64,000 nt of DNA from Egbenema bharatensis (lineage in GTDB: Bacteria; Cyanobacteriota; Cyanobacteriia; Elainellales; Elainellaceae). The position numbers and the translations under genes were made by a program. The stretch is from positions 4,650,001-4,714,000 of the forward strand of contig NZ_CP182236.1 of assembly GCF_048077055.1 (NCBI RefSeq), read 5' to 3'. A model generated the notes under the pieces. That model saw nothing but the letters and a program-made list of their open reading frames with translations, had not been told where the DNA came from and ran no database searches. Shown piece by piece: positions 21,201 to 29,469 of this stretch; the first letter of the stretch is position 1; each line of letters opens with the position of its first letter.

Positions 21201-21335
21201 GTGTATGACGTGGCTGGAGGACATGCCAGTATGCTGCAAGAACCCGCAGTGGAAGACATGGCTCAACGCATCCGCAACCATCTGGAACACAACCTTGCCA
21301 ACTCTTTATCTCTGGTTCAATCCGGCTCCCGTTGA
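18279..21335 (+). CDS. FkbH-like HAD protein fused to an acyl/peptidyl carrier domain and a thioesterase
   Basis: 1,018 residues from the ATG at 18,279; the frame is open from a TTG at 18,267. Order: FkbH N-terminal segment (about 30-210); HAD domain with ALDCDNTIWKG (DxDxT, Asp about 219) and FIFLDDNPVE; a GNAT-like C-terminal FkbH part; a Pro/Ser-rich linker (about 560-600); a carrier domain with phosphopantetheine site DLGGTSLL (Ser about 664); and an alpha/beta-hydrolase thioesterase (LFLVHDGDGETLLYR ... LLGGMCAGGVLSFE). The thioesterase nucleophile position holds Cys (about 796) instead of Ser. FkbH proteins load glyceryl groups from 1,3-bisphosphoglycerate onto carrier proteins, so glyceryl transfer and release is a reasonable inference. 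A GT2 gene follows after 45 bp. No polyketide or peptide synthetase is nearby. Confidence 0.9.
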   Translation: MQSTQLPVPVAASLQQPIAVSATFTAEPLEESLAFWMEKLAIPASIEFAPYNQIFQQLLDPTSLFAQNQTGVNLLLVRFEDWWRFSQTEDTSDTQRLAEVQRNAQELCQALQAALNRSAAAHILCICPPSPAVQNHPDWPIAFQAIEEQFLSELGGASNFHLLRSPDFERYASASVYAPERDRLGHIPYTPDFFTALGTTLARRIYAIKRSPYKVIALDCDNTIWKGIVGEDGVDGIEFSAPFQALQQFMIEQQNAGMVLCLCSKNNEADVMEVFEKRPDMPLKLDHLVSWRINWLPKSGNLRSLAADLNLGLDSFIFLDDNPVECAEVRTNCPEVLTLQLPKREEDIPAFLAHVWAFDHLTVTEEDRKRTALYQQNVARSRLEKEATSIEAFLSSLELSVDIAVPTEEQQPRVAQLTQRTNQFNCTTRRRSEADIQQLAAQGLESRAIEVRDRFGDYGLVGVMIFGDRAAALEVDTFLLSCRVLGRGVEYQMLRELGQLAQQRGLPTVRVPFIPSKKNQPALSFLERCGADFKTTTDEGFCFEFPTDYAAQLAYNPSANPSDTARSDADPTSPQPQAKASVQSNKPEPINRSERLQMIATELRSPTQILQHIRRQGKAVRPDLGHELVPPRTTTEQKLVKIWSELLKLDTVGVTDNYFDLGGTSLLAVEVFVKIQKTFGQKLPLTTLVERPTIEALAQRLERKKRRSQEETPTSLVLLQSGNADPPLFLVHDGDGETLLYRNLAKRLAPRTVYGIQPLNRPGFPILHTRIADMAAYYIEQIRTVQPQGPYLLGGMCAGGVLSFEMACQLEAQGQQVALVALMDAADSQAEEKVGRIASERLSRFTQVLKQEGSRPAHERIVGVLGKMLNKASNLVRYETQSRSKAVTDRIRFKLLRFYLDRKAILPPFLANFPVRTVYELAEKEHVPHTDYSGNLLLLRATSGEGADEPHTCKYADPLLGWGQRTSKGVMGVTVYDVAGGHASMLQEPAVEDMAQRIRNHLEHNLANSLSLVQSGSR

Positions 21336-21380
21336 TGACGGTAGGGAATAGTTAATATTCAGACACATTTTTCTACAACC

Positions 21381-22412
21381 ATGAGTGATTTTGCATTAAA
21401 TAATCCGTCGGTTCTGGTCGTGATCGTGAACTATCGCACGTCACGGTTGGTAGTGGAAGGTTTGCGATCGCTGAAGGAAGAAGTGCAGGCTCATCCCAGC
21501 ATCCGGGTTGCCATAGTGGACAACGAATCGGGGGATGATTCCCTGGAGTACATTCAGGCTGCGATCGTTGAACAGGGCTGGGGCGACTGGGCGACGCTGA
21601 TTCCATCGGGTTACAACGGTGGCTATGCCTACGGCAACAATTTGGTCATTCGTCCAGCCCTGCAATCATCTGAACCCCCGGACTACTGCCTGCTCCTCAA
21701 CCCAGATACCACCATCCGTCCTGGCGCGGTCTGGACATTAGTGGAATTCATGGAAAAACACCCTGAAGCAGGCATTTGTGGGAGTGGACTGGAAAACCCC
21801 GATGGTTCACGCTGGCCCTATGCGTTCCGATTTCCCTCCATATTGAGCGAATTGGATGGGGGACTGCGGATTGGACTAGTCACTAAGCTGCTGAATCGTT
21901 GGGTTGTGCCCCAGGAGATGCCAGATCACCCCACCCAAATCGATTGGCTGCCAGGAGCCAGTATGATGGTGCGCCGCCAGGTGTTTGCAGACATCGGGCT
22001 AATGGATGAGGAATATTTTCTGTACTACGAGGAAACAGATTTTTGCCTGCAAGCCCAGCGATCGGGTTGGGAGTGCTGGTATGTACCCGAAAGCCGCGTT
22101 ATGCACATTGCTGGACAAAGTACTGGAGTCACGGTACGAACCGATCGCCCCAAACGCTTGCCCACTTACTGGTTTGAGTCGCGTCGTCGTTACTTCACCA
22201 AAAATTATGGCTGGCTCTATGCGGTGATTACCGATATGGTCTGGATGCTTGGCTTTATGCTGTGGCGACTGCGCCGCGTGGTTCAACGCAAGCCCGATGC
22301 CGATCCACCCCATATGCTGGTCGATTTCTTCCGCAATAGTACGATAATCGATAGTCTGCGAAGACTGGCAAAACCGCCATCGGCTGGGGTCAGGGCCGAT
22401 TCCTATAACTAA
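21381..22412 (+). CDS. Family 2 glycosyltransferase
   Basis: 343 residues, rhamnosyltransferase-like GT-A fold. It has the start VVIVNYRTSRLVVEGLRSL, the metal/nucleotide motif LLLNPDTTIRPGA, the acceptor region WLPGASMMVRR, the catalytic-type segment DEEYFLYYEETDFCLQAQ, and a basic C-terminal part with a short hydrophobic stretch (AVITDMVWMLGFMLWRL) suggesting membrane association. It lies 45 bp after the FkbH fusion and is probably co-transcribed, so the pair may modify a polysaccharide or lipid with a glyceryl or hydroxyacyl unit (inference). Confidence 0.9.
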   Translation: MSDFALNNPSVLVVIVNYRTSRLVVEGLRSLKEEVQAHPSIRVAIVDNESGDDSLEYIQAAIVEQGWGDWATLIPSGYNGGYAYGNNLVIRPALQSSEPPDYCLLLNPDTTIRPGAVWTLVEFMEKHPEAGICGSGLENPDGSRWPYAFRFPSILSELDGGLRIGLVTKLLNRWVVPQEMPDHPTQIDWLPGASMMVRRQVFADIGLMDEEYFLYYEETDFCLQAQRSGWECWYVPESRVMHIAGQSTGVTVRTDRPKRLPTYWFESRRRYFTKNYGWLYAVITDMVWMLGFMLWRLRRVVQRKPDADPPHMLVDFFRNSTIIDSLRRLAKPPSAGVRADSYN

Positions 22413-22594
22413 TGGAAACCAAGGAATACGAGTTGAATCATTGGGAATTCTGGTGGGGTGGGCATCTTGCCTGCCCAGGCAGCGAAGTCAAACGTTCAGG
22501 CGAAGCAACAACTTAAGATTGGGACTACAATGACGAGTCGTAGAGGCATTCTTGATATGTTCTCTCCACTGTGATTCCATTGAGTCTTTTGCGT

Positions 22595-25528
22595 ATGTCC
22601 TCCGCTGCTTCATCACCCAAAATGCTCTTAATTGATGGGCATTCCCTTGCATTTCGCTCCTACTTTGCCTATGCCAAGGGGCGTGATGGCGGACTTCGCA
22701 CTTCCACCGGAATTCCCACCAGCGTTTGCTATGGGTTTCTCAAATCGTTGCTGGATACCCTGGAGGCAGAACGACCGGATTATGTGGCGATCGCCTTTGA
22801 TGTCAGCGATCCCACCTTTCGCCATGAGGCTGATGATACCTATAAAGCTGGCCGACCGGAAACCCCAGAGGACTTCATTCCAGATTTAGAAAACCTCCAG
22901 GAGCTATTGGCGGCTCTTAATCTGCCCGTTCTAACCGCTCCGGGGTATGAAGCCGATGATGTGATTGGCACCCTGGCTCGCCGGGCCAATGGGGAAGGGT
23001 TGCGGGTGAAGGTGCTATCGGGCGATCGAGATTTATTCCAGTTGATTGATCCAAAGCAAAGTGTCACCGTGCTCTACCTCAGCACCACCTACGGCAAAGG
23101 CACGCCACCCCCCAAGGAGTTTGGGCTGGAGCAGGTAAAGGACAAGATGGGAATTTTGCCCTCTCAGGTGGTGGACTACAAGGCACTTTGTGGTGACCCT
23201 TCCGATAATATTCCAGGGGTTAAAGGGATTGGCGACAAAACAGCGGTTCAACTCCTGAAGCAGTACGAATCGCTGGAGAAAATTTATGCTTCGATCGACG
23301 AAATTAAGGGAGCGGTTAAGAAGAAACTAGAGGATGGCAAAGATGCTGCCCTCCACTCGCAGTATATGGCGCAAATTCACCTGGATGTGCCTTTGTCCGT
23401 GAGCCTGGAGGATTGTAAGCTGACGGGATTTGATACCGCGACCCTGGTTCCCGTGCTGGAAAAACTGGAGTTTCGCAAGTTTTTGAGCCAGATTAATCAG
23501 CTTCAGCAAATTCTCGGCGGGGAAGTGATCGAATCGCTGGATGGAGAGACGGCTACTGCATCCAGTCCCCCAAGCCCAAAAACCGATCGCCCTGCTCGAC
23601 AAAATCAGGAAGATGGCGATCTGTGGTTTTTCAGTGCGGAGGAGACTAAAACCGCGCAACAATCCACCTCAGCGGCGATCGCCCCTCAGATCATCGATAC
23701 CCCGGAGCAGTTAGAACAACTGGTTAAAACCCTCCTGACCTACCAGGATGCCAAAACGCCTGTCGCCTGGGACACGGAAACCTCTGCCCTGGAACCCAGA
23801 GATGCAAACCTGGTGGGCATTGGCTGCTGCTGGGGAGCCGGACTTTCTGACGTGGCGTATATTCCCCTGGGGCATGGGGAAGGTCAAAACCTAGATCTAA
23901 AATCAACCCTGGAAGCCCTACGGCCAATTCTGGAAAGTGAGAAACACCCGAAAGCTCTACAAAATGCCAAGTTCGATCGCCTGGTGTTGCGCTGTCAGGG
24001 GATTGAGCTAAAGGGCGTGGTGTTCGATACGATGCTGGCCAGTTATGTGCTGAATCCCGAAAATCGCCATAATCTCAGTGATTTAGGGCTGAAATATCTG
24101 AATTTGCTGTCTCAAAGCTATGAAGATTTAGTCCCAAAAGGCAAAACGATCGCCGATGTCGATATTCAGGCTGTCGCTAATTATTGCGGTATGGATGCCT
24201 ACGTAGTCTTTCAACTTGTTCCTAAACTGCGATCGGAGTTAGAGCCAATTCCAGAGTTGCTGAGTTTGTTGCTAGATGTGGAGCAACCCTTAGAACCCGT
24301 ATTGGCAGAAATGGAATTTCAAGGGATTCGTATCGATCAGGACTATCTGAAGGAGTTCTCCAAGCGGTTGGAAACGGATTTACATCAGATCGAACAACAA
24401 GCTTATGCAGCGGCTGGAGAAACCTTCAATCTCGGTTCTCCTAAGCAACTCAGCGAACTCTTGTTTGACAAACTGGAACTCGATCGCAAAAAGTCTCGCA
24501 AGATCAAAACCGGCTACTCCACCGATGCCGCAACCCTGGAAAAACTTCAGGGGGATCATCCCGTCGTAGATGCGATCGTTGAATACCGTACGTTAGCCAA
24601 GCTGAAATCTACCTATGTTGATGCGCTGCCGAACCTGGTGCGTTCAGATACTCACCGCATTCATACCGACTTTAACCAGGCAATCACCGCTACGGGTCGG
24701 CTTTCCTCCTCCAATCCCAACTTACAGAACATTCCGATTCGTACCGCCTTCAGTCGCCAGATTCGCGCTGGTTTTATTCCAGAACCGGGCTGGTTGATGG
24801 TGGCGGCCGACTATTCTCAGATCGAACTGCGAATTCTAGCCCATCTCAGTCAGGAACCTGTCCTGCTGGAAGCCTACCAGACCAATCAGGATGTCCATAC
24901 CCTGACGGCGCAACTGTTGTTTGAAAAAGAGGAAATTACTTCAGATGAACGGCGGTTGGGGAAAATTATCAACTTTGGCGTAATTTACGGCATGGGGGCG
25001 CAGCGGTTCGCTCGGGAAGCAGCCGTCGGTCGCACAACGGCAAAGGAATTCATCGATCGCTTCAACGATCGCTACTCCCGCGTGTTTGCCTATCTTCAGC
25101 GAATGCAGCAGGAGGCGATCAGTCGGGGCTATGTCACGACGATCATGGGTCGTCGTCGCTATTTCAATTTCACCAGCGAAAATCTGAAAGCCTTACGCGA
25201 TCGTAATCCTGATGAGATTGATCTAGATAAACTCAAGCTGCGGAACCAGTATGATGCTCAGATGCTCCGAGCAGCGGCCAATGCGCCGATCCAGGGTTCC
25301 AGTGCCGATATCATCAAAATCGCAATGGTGAAGCTGCACGAGATTTTGCAATCCTACCGCGCCAATTTGCTGCTACAAGTCCATGATGAATTGGTGTTTG
25401 AAGTCCACCCTGACGATTGGGCAGCCCTTCAACCCCAGATTCAGTCCACGATGGAATCGGCAGTGGAACTCAGTGTCCCTCTGGTCGTAGAAGTGCGGGA
25501 CGGAAAGAACTGGATGGATGCCAAGTAA
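22595..25528 (+). CDS. polA: DNA polymerase I
   Basis: About 977 residues from the ATG at 22,595; a GTG at 22,571 is an alternative start. Three domains: 5'-3' exonuclease (about 8-300; LLIDGHSLAFRSYFA, KVLSGDRDLFQLID); 3'-5' exonuclease (about 370-560) with intact acidic motifs DTETSAL, NAKFDRLVLR and YCGMDAY, so proofreading is probably active; and a family A polymerase domain with motif A VAADYSQIELRIL, motif B RRLGKIINFGVIYGMG and motif C LLQVHDELVFEV. Role: Okazaki fragment processing and repair. Single-gene unit. Confidence 0.96.
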   Translation: MSSAASSPKMLLIDGHSLAFRSYFAYAKGRDGGLRTSTGIPTSVCYGFLKSLLDTLEAERPDYVAIAFDVSDPTFRHEADDTYKAGRPETPEDFIPDLENLQELLAALNLPVLTAPGYEADDVIGTLARRANGEGLRVKVLSGDRDLFQLIDPKQSVTVLYLSTTYGKGTPPPKEFGLEQVKDKMGILPSQVVDYKALCGDPSDNIPGVKGIGDKTAVQLLKQYESLEKIYASIDEIKGAVKKKLEDGKDAALHSQYMAQIHLDVPLSVSLEDCKLTGFDTATLVPVLEKLEFRKFLSQINQLQQILGGEVIESLDGETATASSPPSPKTDRPARQNQEDGDLWFFSAEETKTAQQSTSAAIAPQIIDTPEQLEQLVKTLLTYQDAKTPVAWDTETSALEPRDANLVGIGCCWGAGLSDVAYIPLGHGEGQNLDLKSTLEALRPILESEKHPKALQNAKFDRLVLRCQGIELKGVVFDTMLASYVLNPENRHNLSDLGLKYLNLLSQSYEDLVPKGKTIADVDIQAVANYCGMDAYVVFQLVPKLRSELEPIPELLSLLLDVEQPLEPVLAEMEFQGIRIDQDYLKEFSKRLETDLHQIEQQAYAAAGETFNLGSPKQLSELLFDKLELDRKKSRKIKTGYSTDAATLEKLQGDHPVVDAIVEYRTLAKLKSTYVDALPNLVRSDTHRIHTDFNQAITATGRLSSSNPNLQNIPIRTAFSRQIRAGFIPEPGWLMVAADYSQIELRILAHLSQEPVLLEAYQTNQDVHTLTAQLLFEKEEITSDERRLGKIINFGVIYGMGAQRFAREAAVGRTTAKEFIDRFNDRYSRVFAYLQRMQQEAISRGYVTTIMGRRRYFNFTSENLKALRDRNPDEIDLDKLKLRNQYDAQMLRAAANAPIQGSSADIIKIAMVKLHEILQSYRANLLLQVHDELVFEVHPDDWAALQPQIQSTMESAVELSVPLVVEVRDGKNWMDAK

Positions 25529-25564
25529 AGTGGATTGATTCAAAGTGCTAATTTGTTCAAAGTG

Positions 25565-26182
25565 TCAATTTAAATTTTGCTCACACTCCTGAAATACAAA
25601 GTGAAGCGCACCTAAAATCGCTGGCAGGTCGTTCAAACCATAGGGCAGTGTTTCGTAAACCTGTCCGGACACCAGCAGCTTATAGAATTGCCAGAGGCTA
25701 CCGTTTGTGACAATTCCTAAAATATCGATCGCCTGATCAATCTGAGCATTTTGCCACTGACAGGCTTGCATTTCCACCAAACACTGAGCGAGTCCCTGCT
25801 CAAAGTCATCTTTTTTGGCTTCGACAATACAGAGCAAAGGAGCTTCCAGGTATCTTTTTCTCTCTGCAATCAAATAATCTGCGCTGCCGATCGTATTTTC
25901 TCCCTCCAGCCCTGCCCCTTTCCAAATTTTCAAGCGGGAGAAAGTTTGAATTGCCTCTTCACAGAAAGCATCGATCAAGAGTTCTTTGGATCGTTCGTAG
26001 CTCTGGAGATCAAAGGCTTCGAGGCGTTTGAGTCGCTGTTGGAAAAAATCACTGGGCTGAAGGGATGGTGCATTGATTTCCCAAGCATAGAGGTCAGTAA
26101 TATGAAGCTGTTTCATTGCCTCTTTAAGGGTGAAGCTAGAGAAATTTTTCTTTGATTTCTTCAGTCGAACTTCCTTAACCAT
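25565..26182 (-). CDS. Conserved cyanobacterial protein with PD-(D/E)XK-like nuclease core
   Basis: 205 residues from the ATG at 26,182, chosen because GGAGG lies seven bases upstream on the minus strand; the frame remains open to 26,263. The segment ENTIGSADYLIAER followed by APLLCIVEAKKDDFEQGLAQ gives the D-x(n)-E-x-K pattern of the restriction-endonuclease fold. The next part, QCLVEMQACQ and LGIVTNGSLWQFYKL, matches the HsdR-N-like proteins common in cyanobacteria. No methyltransferase or specificity gene is adjacent, so it is not an evident restriction system; the role is unknown. Confidence 0.75.
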   Translation of the reverse strand: MVKEVRLKKSKKNFSSFTLKEAMKQLHITDLYAWEINAPSLQPSDFFQQRLKRLEAFDLQSYERSKELLIDAFCEEAIQTFSRLKIWKGAGLEGENTIGSADYLIAERKRYLEAPLLCIVEAKKDDFEQGLAQCLVEMQACQWQNAQIDQAIDILGIVTNGSLWQFYKLLVSGQVYETLPYGLNDLPAILGALHFVFQECEQNLN

Positions 26183-26310
26183 GTTCTTCGCCTCCCGCCC
26201 AGATTTCTCTTTCATTATCTGAGACAACTTACCTGATCGCTTATTCTGACCAGTCAGTCGCACTTTAAATCTAGATGAAACCGTACTCCCAATTCCAAAG
26301 CCCTTTCAAG

Positions 26311-26347
26311 GAAAACAAAAAACCTACCCGTCTGAACAGGTAGGTCT
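26311..26347 (-). terminator. Rho-independent terminator of sigA
   Basis: On the minus strand ACCTACC (26,345-26,339) pairs with GGTAGGT (26,328-26,322), closing a 10-base loop, then TTTTTTGTTTTCC. It lies about 50 bp past the sigA stop. Confidence 0.85.
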
Positions 26348-26394
26348 TGAACCATTTTGATTGAACGCTTGATTGAACGCTCCAGACAAATGCC

Positions 26395-27531
26395 TTAGCG
26401 AATGTACTCTTTCAAGACACTATTGCGATTGGGGTGACGCAATTTTCGCAGAGCCTTGGCCTCTATTTGGCGAATTCGCTCGCGGGTGACGTTGAAGATT
26501 TGACCGATTTCTTCCAGCGTCTTCATCCGGCCATCATCCAGCCCATAGCGCAGGCGCAGCACATCCCGTTCACGAGGGCTGAGGGTTCCCAAAACGCTTT
26601 CCAGATCTTCCCGCAGTAAGCTCTTGGAAACTTGATCTTCCGGCGTTTCGCCATCGGATTCAATGAAGTCCCCCAGACGGGAATCTTCTTCCTTACCGAT
26701 CGGCGTTTCCAGGGAGATGGGCAACTGGGCTGACTTGGCAATAAACCGCAGCTTCTCAATGGTCATTTCCATCCGAGTCGCAATTTCTTCCTCGGTCGGC
26801 TTCCGTCCCATTTCCTGAGAGAGCAGCTTCGTCGTCTTCTTAATCCGGGAGATGGTTTCGTACAGGTGGACTGGGAGACGAATCGTGCGGGATTGATCCG
26901 CGATCGCCCGCGTAATTGCCTGCCGAATCCACCAGGTGGCGTAGGTCGAGAACTTGTAACCCTTTTCATGGTCAAACTTCTCAGCGGCCCGGATCAGACC
27001 CAGGCTCCCTTCTTGAATCAAGTCCTGAAAGGACAGTCCGCGATTCATGTACTTCTTGGCGATCGACACCACCAAACGCAGGTTAGACTGCACCATCTTT
27101 TCCTTTGCCCGCCGTCCCTCGTAGAGCCGTCTGCGGAATTTTGGCAGAGGTTGTTCCACCTCGTTAGCCCAAATTTCCATGTTCCGCTCTACATCTTGAG
27201 GGCTGCGTTCCAACCGCTCACATAAGCGATCCCGAACTCGCTCTAACTCAAGCAAATCGGCAATCTTTCGAGCCAGTTCAATTTCCTCATCGGCTCTCAA
27301 CAGGCGAATCCGCCCAATTTCCTGGAGGTACAGCCGAATTGAGTCTTCGGTGTAGTGCTTCTTCTTTGCTTGTGCCCGACGACGAGAAGCTCCCTTTGCC
27401 TCTTTACCGTCTTCATCAGGCTGGGCATCAAATTCGTCGTCTCGATCATCTCCTTCATCCACCACCAAGAGTCCATTAAAATCACTCTCAGTCGGGTCAA
27501 TGGTTTCGAGTACGTCGTTAGCCTGGGTCAT
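26395..27531 (-). CDS. sigA: RNA polymerase principal sigma factor (group 1, SigA/RpoD1)
   Basis: 378 residues. Region 1.2 (DSIRLYLQEIGRIRLLRADE), region 2 with RpoD box DLIQEGSLGLIRAAEKFD and -10-binding YATWWIRQAITRAI, region 3 (GRKPTEEEIATRMEM), and region 4 with LRLRYGLDDG and the helix-turn-helix VTRERIRQIEAKALRKLRHP. An acidic N-terminal extension plus the basic patch RRRAQAKKKHYTEDS is typical of cyanobacterial group 1 factors. It directs housekeeping transcription. The gene stands alone with a terminator. Confidence 0.93.
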   Translation of the reverse strand: MTQANDVLETIDPTESDFNGLLVVDEGDDRDDEFDAQPDEDGKEAKGASRRRAQAKKKHYTEDSIRLYLQEIGRIRLLRADEEIELARKIADLLELERVRDRLCERLERSPQDVERNMEIWANEVEQPLPKFRRRLYEGRRAKEKMVQSNLRLVVSIAKKYMNRGLSFQDLIQEGSLGLIRAAEKFDHEKGYKFSTYATWWIRQAITRAIADQSRTIRLPVHLYETISRIKKTTKLLSQEMGRKPTEEEIATRMEMTIEKLRFIAKSAQLPISLETPIGKEEDSRLGDFIESDGETPEDQVSKSLLREDLESVLGTLSPRERDVLRLRYGLDDGRMKTLEEIGQIFNVTRERIRQIEAKALRKLRHPNRNSVLKEYIR

Positions 27532-28109
27532 GCCGCGCTCCTCATGCTCCTTGTGTCAAGAAATCGAGATTAAGAGTTGATAAAAAGGGAATATCACGAC
27601 CTAATAAAGTTAAGGTCAGTTCAGTATTAGTGCCGTTTTGGAATTGCCCAAATCATCATGTTGCCTGCGCCAATCCAAAAACACATCGCTTCTTCATAAA
27701 GTCGAACAGAAGCACCAATGCGGAACTCTCTGCCTTTGAATTTTGCCAAGATCTCTAATGATTGTAACTTTTCTCACAAAAGTTGTACGCTTTTTTGTGC
27801 GGTTTATGGAACAAATTAAGCCCACGAATCCAGGATAAGCATAAAACGAGAGAGTTGCACAAAATTAGGACAATGGCACAAAATTAATTTCAATCTGGCA
27901 GGACTCCAATTTGGTTCCAGCGTAACCAACTGGTTCGTTAAACCAGTTCAGAGAAATAGCTGAAATGAGTTCAGCCATTCTGATGAACTCAGCATAACCG
28001 AACATTGCCCCGATCGGGGACTGGTTCGTTGATGAATTTCTGGCATTGGATTGGATTGATTAAGATGGCAAATAGCAAGCCATTACTCAGTTAAGAACGC
28101 CCTGGCAAA
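27532..28109. other. Intergenic region upstream of sigA (578 bp)
   Basis: No gene seen. It holds the sigA promoter region (minus) and that of the TIGR02450-type gene (plus). Features: a hairpin AACTTTT/AAAAGTT at about 27,768-27,785 and an 11-bp direct duplication GCACAAAATTA at about 27,857 and 27,876. A long leader for sigA would be in keeping with its known multi-promoter control in other cyanobacteria, but no promoter can be assigned with certainty. Confidence 0.5.
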
Positions 28110-28391
28110 ATGTCCAAACCGCGAAAGCAAAAATTTCCCCATCTGATTGGCTCCAAATGGACGGCTCAACAACCCGTCTTGGGGTGGCGGCACTTTCAGG
28201 TGGTCAGCCGCAAAAACCAGGGACAGTGGGTGTTTGCCGAATTGGTGGCAGCCTGTGATCCTGCTGTGCGGTTTTGGGTCAACGCCCAGCAGTTGAAAAA
28301 ACGATCGCTCTGGCTGGCTGGTTGGCAATCCCTCCAGGAACGGGAAGTCAATCCATCCGGGAGGCAAACCAGGGAGGCCGATGGACTATAA
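28110..28391 (+). CDS. TIGR02450-family (DUF2389) Trp-rich protein
   Basis: 93 residues, basic and Trp-rich: FPHLIGSKWTAQQPVLGWRHFQV, a middle strand (WVFAELVAACDPAVRFWV) and an end WLAGWQSL. This matches the small TIGR02450 family (core GSKWTA ... HF.V ... W..GW) of cyanobacteria and proteobacteria, whose function is unknown. The C-terminal 15 residues are unconserved. It lies divergently next to sigA. Confidence 0.78.
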   Translation: MSKPRKQKFPHLIGSKWTAQQPVLGWRHFQVVSRKNQGQWVFAELVAACDPAVRFWVNAQQLKKRSLWLAGWQSLQEREVNPSGRQTREADGL

Positions 28392-28578
28392 ATAGATGGA
28401 CTTATAAATAAATGAAATCAATGAAACAGTGAACTACGAGCGGTCAAAGTAGAGTTTTGTTGACTTATTCAGCCATTTCGATCCTTCTCAATGCAGCAGC
28501 GTTATAATTCGGCGGTTTGGATTTTTGGCTCTTTGGATTTTTTGATTTCCTTTACCGCTAAAACCCTGGAGTTGGAGT

Positions 28579-29283
28579 ATGGTGAATCGTCCCAGAAGTA
28601 TTGACAGCCTGCTTCAAGACGGGTACTCGGTGGATATTGGGGGGTATTTATCGCGGGGTTGGGAACTATTCAAACGCAACGTTGGCGGATTTATTGGCTT
28701 TGCCGTTCTTTTGGGGGGAATTAATATTGGGTTTATGGTGTTGATTGCAATGGTTGATCCAGCGGCGGGCGATCCAGAACAGCCCCCCTCAGCAATTGCC
28801 AGCTTGATCAACGGGATTAGCACCGTGATTTCCATTCCCCTACAGGCAGGGTTTTACGTCGTTGCTTTTAAGCTTGTTAAGCAAAGACCCACCACATTTA
28901 GTGACTTTTTCAGGGGATTCAACGATTTTCTGCAACTATTTCTGGCTAGCCTGGTCAGCGGAATTTTTATTATCCTGGGCTTTTTATTGTTAATCATTCC
29001 CGGAATTTACTTAGCTGTCGCGTATTCCTTTGTGGTTCCCCTTGTGATTGAGCGCAAGATGGAATTCTGGGAAGCCATGGAAACCAGTCGTAAGGTGATT
29101 ACCAAACAGTGGTTCGCCTTTTTTGGACTGGGAGTCTTAATGTTTTTTATCAATCTGGCAGGAGCCATTGCTTGCGGTCTGGGATTGCTCATCACTATCC
29201 CGCTAACTTACTGCACCTACACTGCGGCCTACGAAGCCATTTTAGGGATGAGCCTTGCTGATACAGGGTATGAACCACTCTGA
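28579..29283 (+). CDS. Multi-pass membrane protein, GPDPase-membrane-domain-like
   Basis: 234 residues with about five to six hydrophobic segments (VGGFIGFAVLLGGINIGFMV; FLASLVSGIFIILGFLLLII; FFGLGVLMFFINLAGAIACG). The internal pattern IPGIYLAVAYSFVVPLVIERK and the EAMETSRKVI segment are typical of the broad GPDPase-membrane-like/YciC-like family found in cyanobacteria. Function unknown. A GGAGTTGGAG stretch precedes the ATG. Monocistronic in appearance. Confidence 0.8.
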   Translation: MVNRPRSIDSLLQDGYSVDIGGYLSRGWELFKRNVGGFIGFAVLLGGINIGFMVLIAMVDPAAGDPEQPPSAIASLINGISTVISIPLQAGFYVVAFKLVKQRPTTFSDFFRGFNDFLQLFLASLVSGIFIILGFLLLIIPGIYLAVAYSFVVPLVIERKMEFWEAMETSRKVITKQWFAFFGLGVLMFFINLAGAIACGLGLLITIPLTYCTYTAAYEAILGMSLADTGYEPL

Positions 29284-29469
29284 AGGAGCTATGGTTCGGG
29301 GATATTTAACAATTTGTTAAGGGAAAACAGGTTGCCTCTTCTAGGCAATTGACCTGTAATTCGCCTAACCTCTAAGAGGATGCTGCAATATTCACTGCAA
29401 TATTCACTGAATGTCGGCTGAATGTTTGCTGAATATGTATGGTGTCTTGTTTTAAAGCGATCGAACGGT

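Noticed and set aside
25565..26182. Type I restriction enzyme subunit
   Set aside because: Only an HsdR-N-like core of 205 residues, no helicase part and no hsdM or hsdS nearby.
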